64,000 nt of DNA from Bos javanicus (Eukaryota > Chordata > Mammalia > Artiodactyla > Bovidae), in contig NC_083875.1 in NCBI RefSeq assembly GCF_032452875.1, positions 77,088,178 through 77,152,177 on the forward strand, read 5' to 3'. Each line of letters opens with the position of its first letter. Positions within the stretch are counted from its first letter, which is position 1. A program made the translations under genes and the position numbers. The notes under the pieces were generated by a model that saw nothing but the letters and a program-made list of their open reading frames with translations, was not told where the DNA came from and ran no database searches. Positions 44,630 to 56,230 of this stretch are shown here, piece by piece.

Positions 44630-46761
44630 TATTGTTGTCTGTCACTAAGTTGTGTCTGACTCTTTGCGGCCCCATGAACTGCAGCACGCCAGGCTTGTCT
44701 GTCCTCCACTGTCTCCCAGAGTTTGCTCAAACTCATGTCCATTCAGTCAATGATGCCATCCAACCAACTCATCCTCTGTCGCCCCCTTCTCCTCTTGCCC
44801 TCAGTCTTTCCCAGCATCAGGGTCTTTTCCAGTGAATCAGCTCTTCGCATCAGGTGGGCAAAGTATTGGAGTTTTAGCATCAATCCTTCCAATGAATATT
44901 CAGGGTTGATTTCCTTTAGGATTGACTGGTTTGATCTCCTTGCTGTCCAGGGACTCTCAAGAGTATTTCCAGCACCACAATTCAAAAGCATCAGCTTTTT
45001 GGCACTCAGCCTTCTTTATGGTCCAACTCTCATATCCGTACAAGACTAGTAGAAAAACCACAGATTTGACTATATGGACCTTTGTCTGCAAAGTGATGTC
45101 TCCGCCTTTATTAAAAGGCTGTCTAGGTTTGTCATAGCTTTTCTTGCAAGGAGCAAGTGTCTTTTAATTTCATGGCTATAGTCACTGCAGTGATTTTGGA
45201 GCCCAAGAAAATAAAATCTGACACTGTTTCCACTTTTTCCCCATCTGTTTGCCATGAAGTGATGGGGCTTGCTGCTATGATCTTAGTTTTTTGAATGCTG
45301 AGTTTTAAGCCAGCTTTTTTACTCTCCTTTATCATCCTCATCAAGAGGCTCTTTAGTTCCTCTTTGCTTTCCGCCATTAGAGTCGTATCATGTGCCTATC
45401 TGAGGTTGTTGATATTTCTCCCAGCAGTCTTCATTCCAGCTTGCTATTCATTCAGCCTGGCATTTCCCATGATGTACTTGCATATAAGTTAAATAAACAA
45501 TGTGACAATATACAGCCTTGATGTACTCCTTTCCCAACTTTGAACCGGTCTGTTATTCCATGTCCAATTCTAACTGTTGCTTCTTGTCATGCATACAGGT
45601 TTCTCAGGAGACAGGGTAAGATGGTCTGGTATTCCCATCTGTTTAAGAATTTTCCACAGTTTGTTGTGAACACACAGTCAATGAAGTAGAAGTAGATTTT
45701 TTTTTGGTAATTCCCTTGCTTTTTCTATGATCCAGTGCATATTGGCAATTTGATCTCTACCTGTGCCTTTTCTAAATACAGCTTATAAGTCTAGAAATTC
45801 TTGGTTCATGTACATTTGAAGTCTAGCTTGAAGGATTTTGAGCATTACCTTGCTAGCATACGAAATGAGTACTGTTGTAGGACAGCTTGGACATTCTTTG
45901 ACATTGCCTTTCTTTGGGATTCAAATGAAAACTGACCTTTTCCAGTCCTGTGGCCACTGTTGAGTTTTCCAAATTTGCTGGCATATTGAGTGCAGCACTT
46001 TAACAACATCATCTTTTGTGATTTGAAATAGATCAGCTGCAATCCTGTCACCTCCACTAGCTTTGTTCATAGTGATGCTTCCTAAGGCCCACTTGACTGC
46101 ACACTCCAGGTTGTCTGGGTCTAGGTGAGTGACCACACCATCATGGTTATCTGGGTCATGAAGACATTTTTGGATAGTTCTCATGTGTATTCTTGCTACC
46201 TCCTGTTAATCTCTTCTGTTTTTGTTAGGTCCTTGCCATTTCTGTCCTTTACTGTACCCATCTTTGCATGAAATCCAAGTACCTTGTTATCTCCAATTTT
46301 CTTGAAGAGATCTCTAGTCTTTCCCATTCTGTTGTTTTCCTCTATTTCTTTGCATTTTTCATTTAAGAGACTTCCTAATCTCTTCTTGCTATTTTCTGGA
46401 ACTCTACATTCAGTTGGGTATATCTTTGCCTTTCACTTCTCTTCTTTTCTCAGCTATCCGTAAGGCCCCCTCAGATAATCACTTTGCCTTCTTGCATTTC
46501 TTTTTCTTGGGGATAGTTTTGGTCACCACCTCCTGTTCAGTGTTACAAACCTCCATCCATAGTTCTTCAGGCACTCTGTCTACCAGATCTAATCCCTTGA
46601 ATCTATTGGTCACCTCCTCTGTATAATCATAAGGGATCTGATCTAGGTCATACTTGAATGGTCTAGTAGTTTCTCCTATTTTGTTCAATTTAAGCCTGAA
46701 TTTTGCAAGAAGGAGCTCATGATCTGAGCCACAGTCAGCTCCAGGTCTTGTTTTTGCTGAT
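44630..46761 (-). mobile_element. BovB LINE, about 2.1 kb, minus strand
   Basis: Reverse complement of BovB from the endonuclease/RT linker to the 3' end. Minus-strand pieces include NKASGGDRIAADLFQI (45921-46184) and ASPITSWQTDGEKVET (45132-45377). The YADD motif region (45380-45400) is damaged. Multiple frameshifts and stops. Confidence 0.92.
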
Positions 46762-47880
46762 TACAAGTGCTGGTGAGGATGCAGGAAAAGGGGAACTCCT
46801 GTGCACTGTTGGTTTACCCACTATGGAAAAAAGTATGGAGGTTCCCCCCAAATTAAACAGAACTACCATATGATCTAGCTATCTCCACTTCTGAGTATAT
46901 ATCCAAAGGAAATGAAAACAGGATCTCAAAGAGAAATCTGCATTCCTATGTTCACTGCAGCATTACTTGCTATGGCGAAGATATGGAAACAACCTAAATG
47001 GCCATCAGTATATGAATGGATGGGCTTCCCTGGTAGCTCAGCTGGTAAAGAATCTGCCTGCAATGCAGGAGACTCCAGTTCGATTCCTGTGTTGGGAAGA
47101 TCCCCTAGAGGAGGGATAGGATACCCATTCTAATATTCTTGGGCTTCCCTGGTGGCTCAAATGGTACAGAATCCAACTGTAATGCAGGAGACCTGGGTTG
47201 ATCCCTGGTTGGGAAGATCCCCTGGAGGAGGGCATGGCAACCCACTCCAGTATTCTTGCCTGGAGAATCCCCATGGACAGAGGAGCCTGGCAGGCTATTG
47301 TCCATTAGGTTGCAAAGAGTCAGACATGACTGAGTGACAAAGTACAGCACAGCACAGATGAATGGATAAAGAAGATGTAGTATATGTACACAATGGAATA
47401 TTTTACAACCATAAGAAAGAAGAAAATCCTGCCATCTGTGACAGCATGGATAGGCCTTGAAGGCATTATGCTAGGTGAAATAAGTCAGAGAAAGACAAAA
47501 ACCCCATGGTATCACTTATGTGTGGAATCTGAAGAAAAAGGAAAAGTCAAACTCATAGAAACAGAAAGTAGTAAAATGGTTGCCATGGACTAGGGGGTGA
47601 GAGAAATGGGGAAAGGGTACAAACTTTCAGCTGAAAGATGAATAAGGTTTGATGTTCAAATGTAAAACATGATCTTTATAGTTGGTAATACTGTTTTACA
47701 TAGTTGACATATGCGAGAGAGTAGAACTTAAGTGTTCTCATCTGAAAAAAAGATAAATATGTGAGGTGATGCATGTACTAATACGGGGAACTTTTCACGT
47801 GTATCAAATTGCTACAATGTATACTTTAAATATCATTCAGTTTTGTCAATTATGCCTCGATAAACTGAAATTAAAGAGAT
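46762..47880 (+). mobile_element. Old L1 3' end, split by a dimeric SINE
   Basis: Starts 'acaagtgctggtgaggatgc' and ends 'gtcaattatgcctcgataaactgaaatt'. Interrupted at 47022-47357. Confidence 0.75.
47022..47357 (+). mobile_element. Dimeric Bov-tA SINE (head + partial A + head + A)
   Basis: First unit 47022-47140 (tRNA head and the beginning of the A unit, ending 'taatattctt') joins directly to a second full unit at 47141. The pair shares one duplication, ATGAATGGAT, at 47012-47021 and 47358-47367. So the dimer inserted as one piece. Confidence 0.88.
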
Positions 47881-47914
47881 TATAAGGTCTCTCTTAAATA
47901 TTCTATATCTGAAT

Positions 47915-48090
47915 CCTGGCCTTGTATTGTCATGTAACCTTGGACAAGCTACTAAGTCACTCTTTTCTGTAAAATCTATAAAATGGGAAAAATTCAGGCC
48001 ATATCATATGGGGATATTGTGCACAGAGGAGTCATAAATAAACATGTGGGAAGTGGCTGGCACTTAGTAAACACTCAATAACATTACTAT
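47915..48090 (+). repeat. MIR SINE
   Basis: 'gtcatgtaaccttggacaagc', 'tctgtaaaatctataaaatgg', 'tggctggcacttagtaaacac' follow the MIR order. Confidence 0.88.
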
Positions 48091-48165
48091 TTACATATTA
48101 AAATGTCTGAAAGATCCTAAGGAGAAGAAACCAGTTTTGTTTTATTTAACTTAATAACTGGTTTA

Positions 48166-48493
48166 GGACTTCCCTGGTGGCTTAGTGGTAAAGAATCCAC
48201 CTGCCAATACAGAAGACATGGGTTCAGTTCCTGGTCAGGGAAGATGCCATTTGCCACGGAGCAACTAAGCCTTTCAAGCCTGTGAGCCACAACCACTGAG
48301 CCCATGTACCGCAGGTACTGAAGCCTGCATGTCCTACAGCTCATGCTCCCCAACAAGAGAAGCCACCACAATGAGAAGCCCACACGCTGCAATGAAGAGT
48401 AGCCCCTGCTCACCGCAACAAGAGAAAAGCCTGCGCAGCAATGAAGACTCAGCACAGTCAAAATAAATACATACATAAAATTATTTTTTAAAA
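48166..48493 (+). mobile_element. CHR-type tRNA-derived SINE
   Basis: Starts 'ggacttccctggtggcttag', passes 'gagcaactaagcctttc' and ends in an A-rich 'aaataaatacatacat' tail. Perfect duplication AACTGGTTTA at 48156-48165 and 48494-48503. Confidence 0.92.
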
Positions 48494-48862
48494 AACTGGT
48501 TTAACTTGACCAGAGATGTTTGAACATAACTTAGTTTGAGAAATACATCTTACTGCATCTCTGACCCATCTCAACTCAAAACCATCCAGTGAGCTACAGA
48601 CTCACCACACACCTGAGTGTAGGATCATCAACCTCAGTATTTCCAAATCCAAGCAATGTATGTCCCACCCCAGCCTTTTCCTCCTCTACTCGTTACTACA
48701 TAATATTAATCTTTAAAGAGCACCACCCTCTGCCCACACCAGCAATCTAAGGGTTGGCCGTAACTTTTCACTCACTGCTTACTCCTAACCTGTCACCAGC
48801 TTCTACAAACTCTGCCACTATATTCACTTTCAAAGTGGTTCCTGCCTCCCCATCGCCCCATG

Positions 48863-49135
48863 CTTGAGAGTGAAAAAAGGTGAAAGTGTTAGTCACTCAA
48901 TCATGTCCAACTCTTTGCAACCCTATGGACTGTAGCCTACCAGGCTCATCTGTTCATGAGATTTGCCAGTCAAGAATACTGGGATGGGTAACCATTCCCT
49001 TCTCCAGGGTATCTTCCCGATCCAGGGACTGAACCCAGGTATCCTGCATTGCAGGCAGATTATTTATCATCTGAGCCACCACAGAAGCCCAAAGAATACT
49101 GGAGTGGGTAGCCATTCCCTTCAAAGGGATCCCCA
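48863..49135 (-). mobile_element. Dimeric Bov-tA SINE, 5' truncated
   Basis: On the minus strand: remains of a first unit (49091-49122), then a full head (ending about 49090) and A unit. Flanking duplication CCTCCCCATCGCCCCATG (48845-48862) and CCTCTCCATCACCCCATG (49136-49153), 16/18. Bases 49123-49135 are unassigned. Confidence 0.82.
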
Positions 49136-49378
49136 CCTCTCCATCACCCCATGATTACCACTTCTCAACTGCATAAGAGCAGTGGCCTCCTCACTGGTTT
49201 CCCTGATCTCAGTCTCATTCCTGAATTGTTGCCAGAAAAATAGTTTTAAATGCCTAATTACTTGTATGAACTCTCTTCTTTAAATGTTTTTCATGCCTTT
49301 CAGGATAAAATGTAAACTCCATTTTAGTATATAAAGCACACCTCTACCCCACACATTTCCATCATTCCTATGTATTCT

Positions 49379-49610
49379 GTTGTCGTTCAGTCGCCCAGTC
49401 GTGTCCAACTCTGTGACCCCATGGACTGCAGCACACCAGGCTTCCCTGTCCCTCACCATCTCCTAGAGTTTGCTCAAGTTCACGTTCATTGCGTCAGTGA
49501 TGCCGTCCAGCCGTCTCATCCTCTGATGCCCTTTTCTCCTTCTGCCCTCAATCTTTCCCAGCATCAGGGACTTTTCCAATGAGTCGTCTGTTCGCATCAG
49601 GTGCCCAAAT
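49379..49610 (-). mobile_element. BovB 3' end fragment
   Basis: The plus strand 'tgttgtcgttcagtcgccc' to 'ttcgcatcaggtgcccaaa' is the reverse complement of the BovB terminal 230 bases. Confidence 0.9.
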
Positions 49611-49770
49611 ATGTCACACTATATCATGCCTCCTTGACTTTGTACAAACTGCCTTTCCCTGGAAAGTCCTTCTGCACCCAGATGGCTCCTACTCATTCTT
49701 TAGAATTTAATGTTTCACCTTCTCTCAGAAGGCTCTCCTACATAGATGCTTATCTCATAGTTTCCGTGGT

Positions 49771-50329
49771 TGACTCATCCATTTCTCTCCCAGATAATTA
49801 GTCTAAGCCAATCACAGTAATTTAATTCTCTCTGGTTTGGAAGTGGGCATGTGAGCCAACCCTGAAAATGAAAAATGAAGGGAAGAGTTGCCTGGGGAGG
49901 GGGGAAGTTCTGAGAAAAGTTTCTTGCTTCTAAGAAGAACATACTGGACAGATAACGAACTTTCCCTTAACATTGTATGTGAAGAAGACACCAGGAATTC
50001 TGGCAGTTATCCTGTGGTGCTGACGGCAAATGGTTTGAGGGGGAGTTCTGGCTAACTGACAAGAGCAGTGCAGCGAGATGAAATGAACCTGGCTTCTCAA
50101 TCCTGGAATCCTCCCTGACTCTGGACTTGGTGCAGTCTTGGGATAATAAATCACCTTATTATCTAAACCAGGGTTTGTTAGAGTTACTTGCTGCTAATGG
50201 TGTCCTAACTGATGCAGCTGTCACCATCTCATGGGTCTCTCTGTCATCACAGTCAATCATCACACCAAAATCAGGAACATGACAGAATACCCTCACTGTA
50301 CTTCAGCATCATTGTGGTGAACTTCAATA
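49771..50329. other. Unassigned intronic sequence
   Basis: No recognised gene. A phrase like 'taaaccagggtttgttagag' near 50165 does not identify a family. Confidence 0.4.
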
Positions 50330-51309
50330 ATGCCATGTGATAAAGACAGAAAATAAAAAGCATAAATATTGGAAAGGAGGGCACAAAACTGTCACTATCT
50401 CTAGGTTATTGTATCAGCTACAGGAAAAGGCAAAGATTCTAATAAGAAGCTAGGGGGATTAATTATAAGTCAGTCAGGTGTTCAGCTTGAAAGCAACAAA
50501 GACCATGTAAAAATATGATGATGGAAAATCCCATTCAAAATAGCTAAACACACAAATTAGAACAGGCACATAATATCTAGGATATCCATAAGAAATATTC
50601 AAAACTTGCATGAAGATAATAATAAAACATAGCTGAATAACATAAAAGAATACCTTGGAAAAATGAAGGAATATAACAATGTTCCTGAATAGGAGAAGTT
50701 AATTATTTTGAAGATCCATATCTCTTCTAAATAAAATTCACTGCAATTTTAATACAAATCTCAACACATTTTCAAAAATGACAAACGAGAAAGTGCACAT
50801 GATTATCAAGAAACTCTGGCTAAAAAAAGATCCATAAGGGGAATTTGACCTATCTGATGTCAAAACTATACTGTTGTTCATAATGGAGCAGGAATACTAA
50901 AATATGCAATTCAGAAATACACCTTTGAAAATAATGAGAGGTTATGATAAATAACTCTGAGAAAAATCGTTAACCAATTGGAAAGGAGAAAAAGTATATC
51001 CTTACTTTCTGTCAAACACACATTTAAAATTCCAAAGAAGTCAGCAAGTCAGTTAAAAGCAAATATTAGATCAAACCACATGAAATCACTATTTTTGTAG
51101 GTCAAAGGCAGTTGACTATCAGAAATTTCACATAGTTAAAGCTAATACATTAATTTTGAGGATGAAAACACAGGAAACATGTTTATAGTCTTGGAATGAG
51201 GGGTACTGACAAAATATAAAACTCAGAAAAGAAGTCTGCACGTGTAGAAATTGTCTGTGCATATGAAAAGTACCTGTGCTACAAAGTTAACATTAAAATA
51301 AGTTAAAAG

Positions 51310-52816
51310 CTCAAAATCCTTCAAGCTAGGTTTCAACAGTATGTGAACCGAAAACTTCCAGATGTACAAAATGGATTTAGAAAATGCAGAGGAACCAGAG
51401 AGCAAATTGCCAACATCCATTGGATCATAGAAAAAGCAAGGGTAGTCCAGAAAAACATCTACTGCTTTATTAACTACTCTAAAGCCCTTGACTGAGTGGA
51501 CCACGACAAATTGTGGAAAATTCTTAAAGAGATGGGAATACCAGACCACCTTACCTGCCTCCTAAGAAACTGTATACAGGTCAAGAAACACCAGTTAGAA
51601 CTGGACATGGAACAATGGACTGGTTCAAAATTGGGAAAGGAGTACGTCAAGGCTGTATATTGTCACCCTGCTTATTTAACTTATATGCAGAGTATATCAT
51701 GTGAAATGCCAGGCTACATCTAGCTGGAATCAAGCTCAAGCTGGAATCAAGATTGCTGGGAGAAATATCAATAACCTTAGCTATGCAGATGACACCACTC
51801 TAATAGTAGAAAGCAAAGAAGAACTAAAGAGCCTCTTGATGAAGGTGAAAGCTGTGATTAGTCACTCAGTCACATCTGACAGTTTGCAACTGTAGCCTGC
51901 CAGGCTCCTCTGTCTATGGGGATTCTCCAGGCAAGAATACTGGAGTGGGTTGCCATGCCCTCCTCCAGGGGATCTTCCCAACCCAGGGACTGAACCCAGG
52001 TCTCCTGCATTGCAGGTGGATTCTTTACCATCTGAGCCACCAGGGAAGCCCAAGAAAACTGGAGTGGATAGCCTATCCCATCTCCATGGAAACTTCCCCG
52101 GCCCAGGAGTCAAACTGGGGCCTCCTGCATTGCAGTTGGATTCTTTACAAGCTGAGCTACCCCGAAAGCCAAAGGTGAAAGAGGAGAGTGAAAAAGCTGG
52201 CTTAAAACTCAATACTCAAAAAACTAAGATCATGGTATCTGGCCCCATCATTTCATGGCAAATTGATGGGGAAACAATGGAAACAGTGACAGACTTTACT
52301 TTTTGGGGCTCCAAAATCACTGCAGACAGTGACTGCAGTCAGGAAATTAAAAGATGCGTGCTGCTTGGAAAAAAAGCTACGATCAGTCTAGACAGCATAT
52401 TAAAAAGCAGAGGCATCATTTTGCTGACAAAGATCCATTTAGTTAAAACTATGGTTTTTCTAGTTGTCATGTAAGGATGGGAGAATGCTGAATGACGAAG
52501 AATTGATGCTTTTGAATTGTGATGCTGCAGAATAGTCTTGAGAGTCCCTTGGACAGCAAAGAGATCAAACCAGTCAATCCTAAAGGCAAAAAGAAGCATC
52601 AATATTTTGGCCACATGATGTGAAGAGCTGACTCATTGGAAAAGACCCTGATGCTGGGAAAGATTGAAGGCAGGAAGAGAAGGGGGCGACAGAGGATGAG
52701 ACAGTTGGATGGCATCACTGACTCAATGGAAATTAAAGAACAGGCAAGCCTGGAGTGCTGCAGCCCATGGGGTCACAAAGAGTTGGATACTACTGAGCAA
52801 CTGAACAACAACAAAA
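51310..52816 (+). mobile_element. BovB LINE, RT to 3' end, hosting a SINE
   Basis: Starts 'ctcaaaatccttcaagctagg' (RT palm), with GKEYVKAVYCHPAYLTY frame fragments, the YADDTTLIVES motif at 51782, and the 3' end at 'ctactgagcaactgaac'. Duplication TTAAAAG at 51303-51309 and 52817-52823. The SINE at 51852-52171 splits it. ORFs are broken. Confidence 0.9.
51852..52171 (-). mobile_element. Dimeric Bov-tA SINE inside BovB
   Basis: Minus strand: head plus partial A unit (52171-52052), then a second head plus A unit (52051-51852). Perfect duplication AAGGTGAAAG at 51842-51851 and 52172-52181. The BovB frame around it (SLLMKVK / KVKEESEKAG) confirms a clean insertion. Confidence 0.92.
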
Positions 52817-53460
52817 TTAAAAGCCAAGAACAAATTAGGAGGAAAAAAGATAATATAAGAATTCTCAAAATCCATAAGGGAAGTACAAAAATGAAACAGA
52901 AATGCACAAAGTAAACAAGTAATTCCAAGCAGAAATGCACATGGGTAATTATCCTCTGAAAAGATGTTCACCTTTACAAGTAAAAAGGAACAGGTATATT
53001 AAAATAATAAAATCTCATTTTTTTTTTCAGTCTTAGAAATTGGTCACATCAGGGTTAGTGCTTATGTGGGGAAGAAGTCATTCTTGTACTCACCTTTTTA
53101 GTGAGTATTAGTTTTTCAGAGGATAATTTGTTTGCCTATTTCCATCAAAATTTAAAATGTGTATATCTGTCAAATCAGCAGTTATGTTTTTAAGAATCTG
53201 TCATAAAGAAATACTTGTATATGCACATTCCTTGGCAGCACTGTCTGTTACAGCCACTAAATAGGAAATATCAATTTCCAGTAATAATTTGGTGATTAAA
53301 TTATGATATGTCTTCACTAAAAGATATTATTCAGCCAATTTCAAAAGGATACAGATTAATATGTATTGATATGGAAAGTCCTTCATGCCATATGATAAAG
53401 TGAAAAAAAGGAACTATAATACATATCGAACAATCCCATTTATGATAAAAAAAAATCCTA

Positions 53461-54849
53461 TAGCCATTCTACATGTCAATGTACATAGATTGGCTATCAG
53501 GAACATTAGGGTCAAGGAAAACATTCTATAAAATTATACTTTAAAATATCTTTTATGAGAACACATGATCTATTATCTATGTCATTATACAAATACAACT
53601 AAGTTCACTTAGGAGTGATTTCCACAAATGTGCATGAGGTATGGCCAATTCCAGACATTTCCCAGGATTTTTAAAATTTTAATCATTTGGTGAAAACCAC
53701 ATATAACATATATATATATTCCCATTTCCTCCAAGGACCACAAAATACATTTTCAATGAAAAGGAAACTGGCAGAACCTCAGTTTGATCCCAATTCTTTA
53801 ACTGATACTATATTTCAGGACCATATTTTAGGACAGCTCTACTTTGAAGATATAGGAGGGTCTTGCCTCATCCAGCAAAGCGCACTTGAAGATCTTACCC
53901 TTTAAACAATGAAAGGAGGGAGGAGCATGTTTTGATCGTCCAATCTGCCTTGTCTGTAATCGCCCCTCATTCCTGAGCCAATGGATTGGACACACCACCA
54001 CTGCCTCCTTCCTAACCAAGCTACTGACTAGCATGTAATTCATTAGCCTTTAGGATGACTTTCTACCATTTCACTTAATGAAAGTGTCAGGACCTCCATT
54101 TGAAGCCCTCCCATTTTCTCTCAGTGCCTGCCCACTCTCCTTCCTGCCTCCCTGCTTTTCTCCCTCTTTCTCCTTCTCATCCTTATCACAGACTTCTGAC
54201 ATTGTCGGGTGAGTGGCAGCTGGAAGCCTGCACCCTTCTGAGGTGCAGACCAGAGCCCACTGCAGGGCACGTACCCGTGTTTCTGGCTGTGATCTTGGAA
54301 CTGTGTCTCAGCAGACGGACAAACACATTGCTGTTGCAGTGGTTCACTAACTGCAGGCGGAGACCCCTCCGAGTCTGGATCTTGACCAAGCATTTTGCCA
54401 TTACTGTTTCTTCAATTCTCCGTGTCTCCTCTGCCTGTCATGGCCCAGGGCAGCTACCACCAGCCATAGTGGCTTTGACCTTTCACTAACTGTCCATTCT
54501 GTTTTAAAGGACCGAGGCAGGGCCCACTGAATGAATCAAATGTCAGGCTCCTAACGCAGCCAACAGAAATAACTCAGGAGGGATCAGCATGGGGCCAGAG
54601 GAGGGAGGGGGATGCTATTTTTAAACTCTCCACTCACTCCCCTGACAAACAATGAAACAATATACAACATCCTTACCCTAGCGAATTGGAAACCATCCAG
54701 GCCAGAGGACCCCAGCCCAATGTCCTACAGTGTCCTAGGAACTGAATGCCTCCCCCGCCCCACAAAAATAAAATAATACCCAGGCAACTCTGTGATGGAG
54801 AAGCAACCCACCTTGATTTCTTTTAAAAAATATTTGAATCTTTATTATG
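53461..54849. other. Unassigned intronic sequence
   Basis: No recognised exon or repeat. A pyrimidine-rich block lies at 54110-54190. ORFs up to 129 codons (54100-54489, plus) show no family resemblance and overlap others in antisense. Confidence 0.4.
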
Positions 54850-54857
54850 TTCTAGAG

Positions 54858-55180
54858 CAGTGCTTTCCAATAAAAATAAAATGCAAGCCAAATTAAAGAA
54901 CAAAAAGGAAACATTTGAAAAGTGAAAGAAATAAAATTAATTTTAATGATGTGTTTTATTTGGAGCCAAGATATCTAAACTAGTATCATTCACCATGTAA
55001 CAATATCAAAATAATAAAATAGTTTAGATACTTTTTAGTACTAAGTCTTTGAAATTGGTGTGTATTTGCACACTTACAGCATGTCTCAATTCAGCAAACA
55101 GCAGGACACGACTTAGCAACTGAACAGCAATATTGCCAGTGCTCAGCAGCCACGTGAGATTGCCGTATTGGACAACACAG
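54858..55180. mobile_element. Non-autonomous hAT-like DNA transposon
   Basis: Begins CAGTGCTTTCCAATA and ends TATTGGACAACACAG, an inverted repeat typical of hAT elements. Flanks TTCTAGAG (54850-54857) and CTCTGGAC (55181-55188) share the TCT-GA core of the usual hAT 8-bp target. Family not named. Confidence 0.7.
55104..55122 (+). mobile_element. 19-base BovB/Bov-SINE 3' end fragment
   Basis: GGACACGACTTAGCAACTG matches the extreme 3' end of BovB/Bov SINEs. It is bracketed by AACAGCA (55097-55103) and AACAGCA (55123-55129). Confidence 0.5.
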
Positions 55181-55204
55181 CTCTGGACAAAGTGCTGAGG
55201 ACCT

Positions 55205-55350
55205 CATGGCATTATCTCTGTCCTCACAAGGATGCTAAAATGTCCCTTTTTGGATAGAAAAGGAAACAGCATCCTGGAAAGAGTAACTGACCTGACCAAA
55301 TTCACAAAGTAAGTGGCAAAGCCATGATTTGAACCTAAGCATTCAACATC
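55205..55350 (-). repeat. MIR SINE
   Basis: The plus strand 'gataagaaaaggaaac'-like block, 'agtaactgacctgaccaaatt', 'gtggcaaagccatgatttgaacc' is the reverse complement of the MIR core. Confidence 0.75.
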
Positions 55351-55799
55351 AGTTGACTAAGAAGACAGTCTCCCAGGAGGACAGCTGCTGGTACCCCTAC
55401 TTCTAACCTCGTGTTTCAAATGTAGGATCTGAATATAATGTAATTCTCTCTTTCAAGACTTTGAAAGTCCTGCACTCGTACCTCTGAGCATGAAATGTGC
55501 TTGCATCCCCGAGTCAGTGTTCTGGGAGCAAAGTATTTTCAATATTTTAGGAATATTGAAAAATTCCTATAACTGAAAATATTTCAGCTGATTAGTACTG
55601 TGCCCCATATACTACCATTCAGTTCTATTTCTTGGCTGGTACATTTTCTCACTTTCATTTTTAGAAAAAAATTTTTTTCCTCCCACTATTGTACATATAT
55701 ACATTTTTCTTCTTTAAATAGCTACTGAGTGCAAAAGATAATTTTCTAATAAAAATATTCTTTTTTTCTCCTCTCTTGACAAAACAAAACATTATATGC
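55351..55799. other. Unassigned intronic sequence
   Basis: No recognised feature; a direct 'tattttaggaatatt' like short AT motif occurs near 55540. Confidence 0.35.
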
Positions 55800-56230
55800 A
55801 GAGCAGTCAGTTGAAGTTACGCATTATTATATCTCACTGTGGGAATATAAATTGATCTAGCATTTCTGGAAAAAAGCTTAGCAAAATACATTGAGTTTTA
55901 TAGGCATGATATCTGTCGATTCAAAAATTCCACTTTTAGGAAATTAGCCTGAGCAAATAATGAGAAATGTTGACAAAAATTTATGGACAAAGATTTTCAT
56001 CAGTGTCATTTATTGTGGAAAGAAAAAAAAAAGTCAATCTAAATTTCCAGTGGGAAAATGATTAAATACATGTGATAGAATATTGTATATCCATTAAAAT
56101 GTATGTTTAGGAGTTTAATGATGTGAGGGAAAGCTTGCAATATATTGATTACTGGAAGAAGCAGTTTATGTAAGCAGTATGACCTCAACTATATAAAAAA
56201 GTACAGTACAGACCAGACTATAAATTTTGA
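55800..56230 (+). mobile_element. Very old L1 3' end
   Basis: 'gtgggaatataaattgatc', 'attccacttttaggaaattagcc', 'gaatattgtatatccattaaaatg' follow the L1 ORF2-end/3' UTR order, strongly diverged. Confidence 0.55.

Larger units (their letters stand above)
48560..49770 (+). repeat. Ancient L2-like LINE fragment, split by SINE and BovB
   Basis: Pieces at 48700-48862, 49154-49378 and 49611-49760 read in order: 'cctgtcaccagcttctacaaactctgcc', 'gcctcctcactggtttccctg', 'ttcaggataaaatgtaaactcc', 'tttccctggaaagtccttctgc'. This is the pattern of an old mammalian LINE, probably L2. Confidence 0.6.
50330..53460 (+). mobile_element. Old, strongly diverged L1, split by BovB
   Basis: Pieces at 50330-51309 (RT C-terminal region: 'gaatgaggggtactgac', 'aaaatcccattcaaaatagc') and 52817-53460 (ORF2 end and 3' UTR: 'ttggcagcactgtctgttac', 'cactaaaagatattattcag') are collinear. 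No open frame of note. Confidence 0.6.

Noticed and set aside
54100..54489. 129-codon ORF with antisense partner as a possible exon
   Set aside because: Both strands are open across the same GC-rich stretch; there is no recognisable domain and no FRMD3 resemblance.
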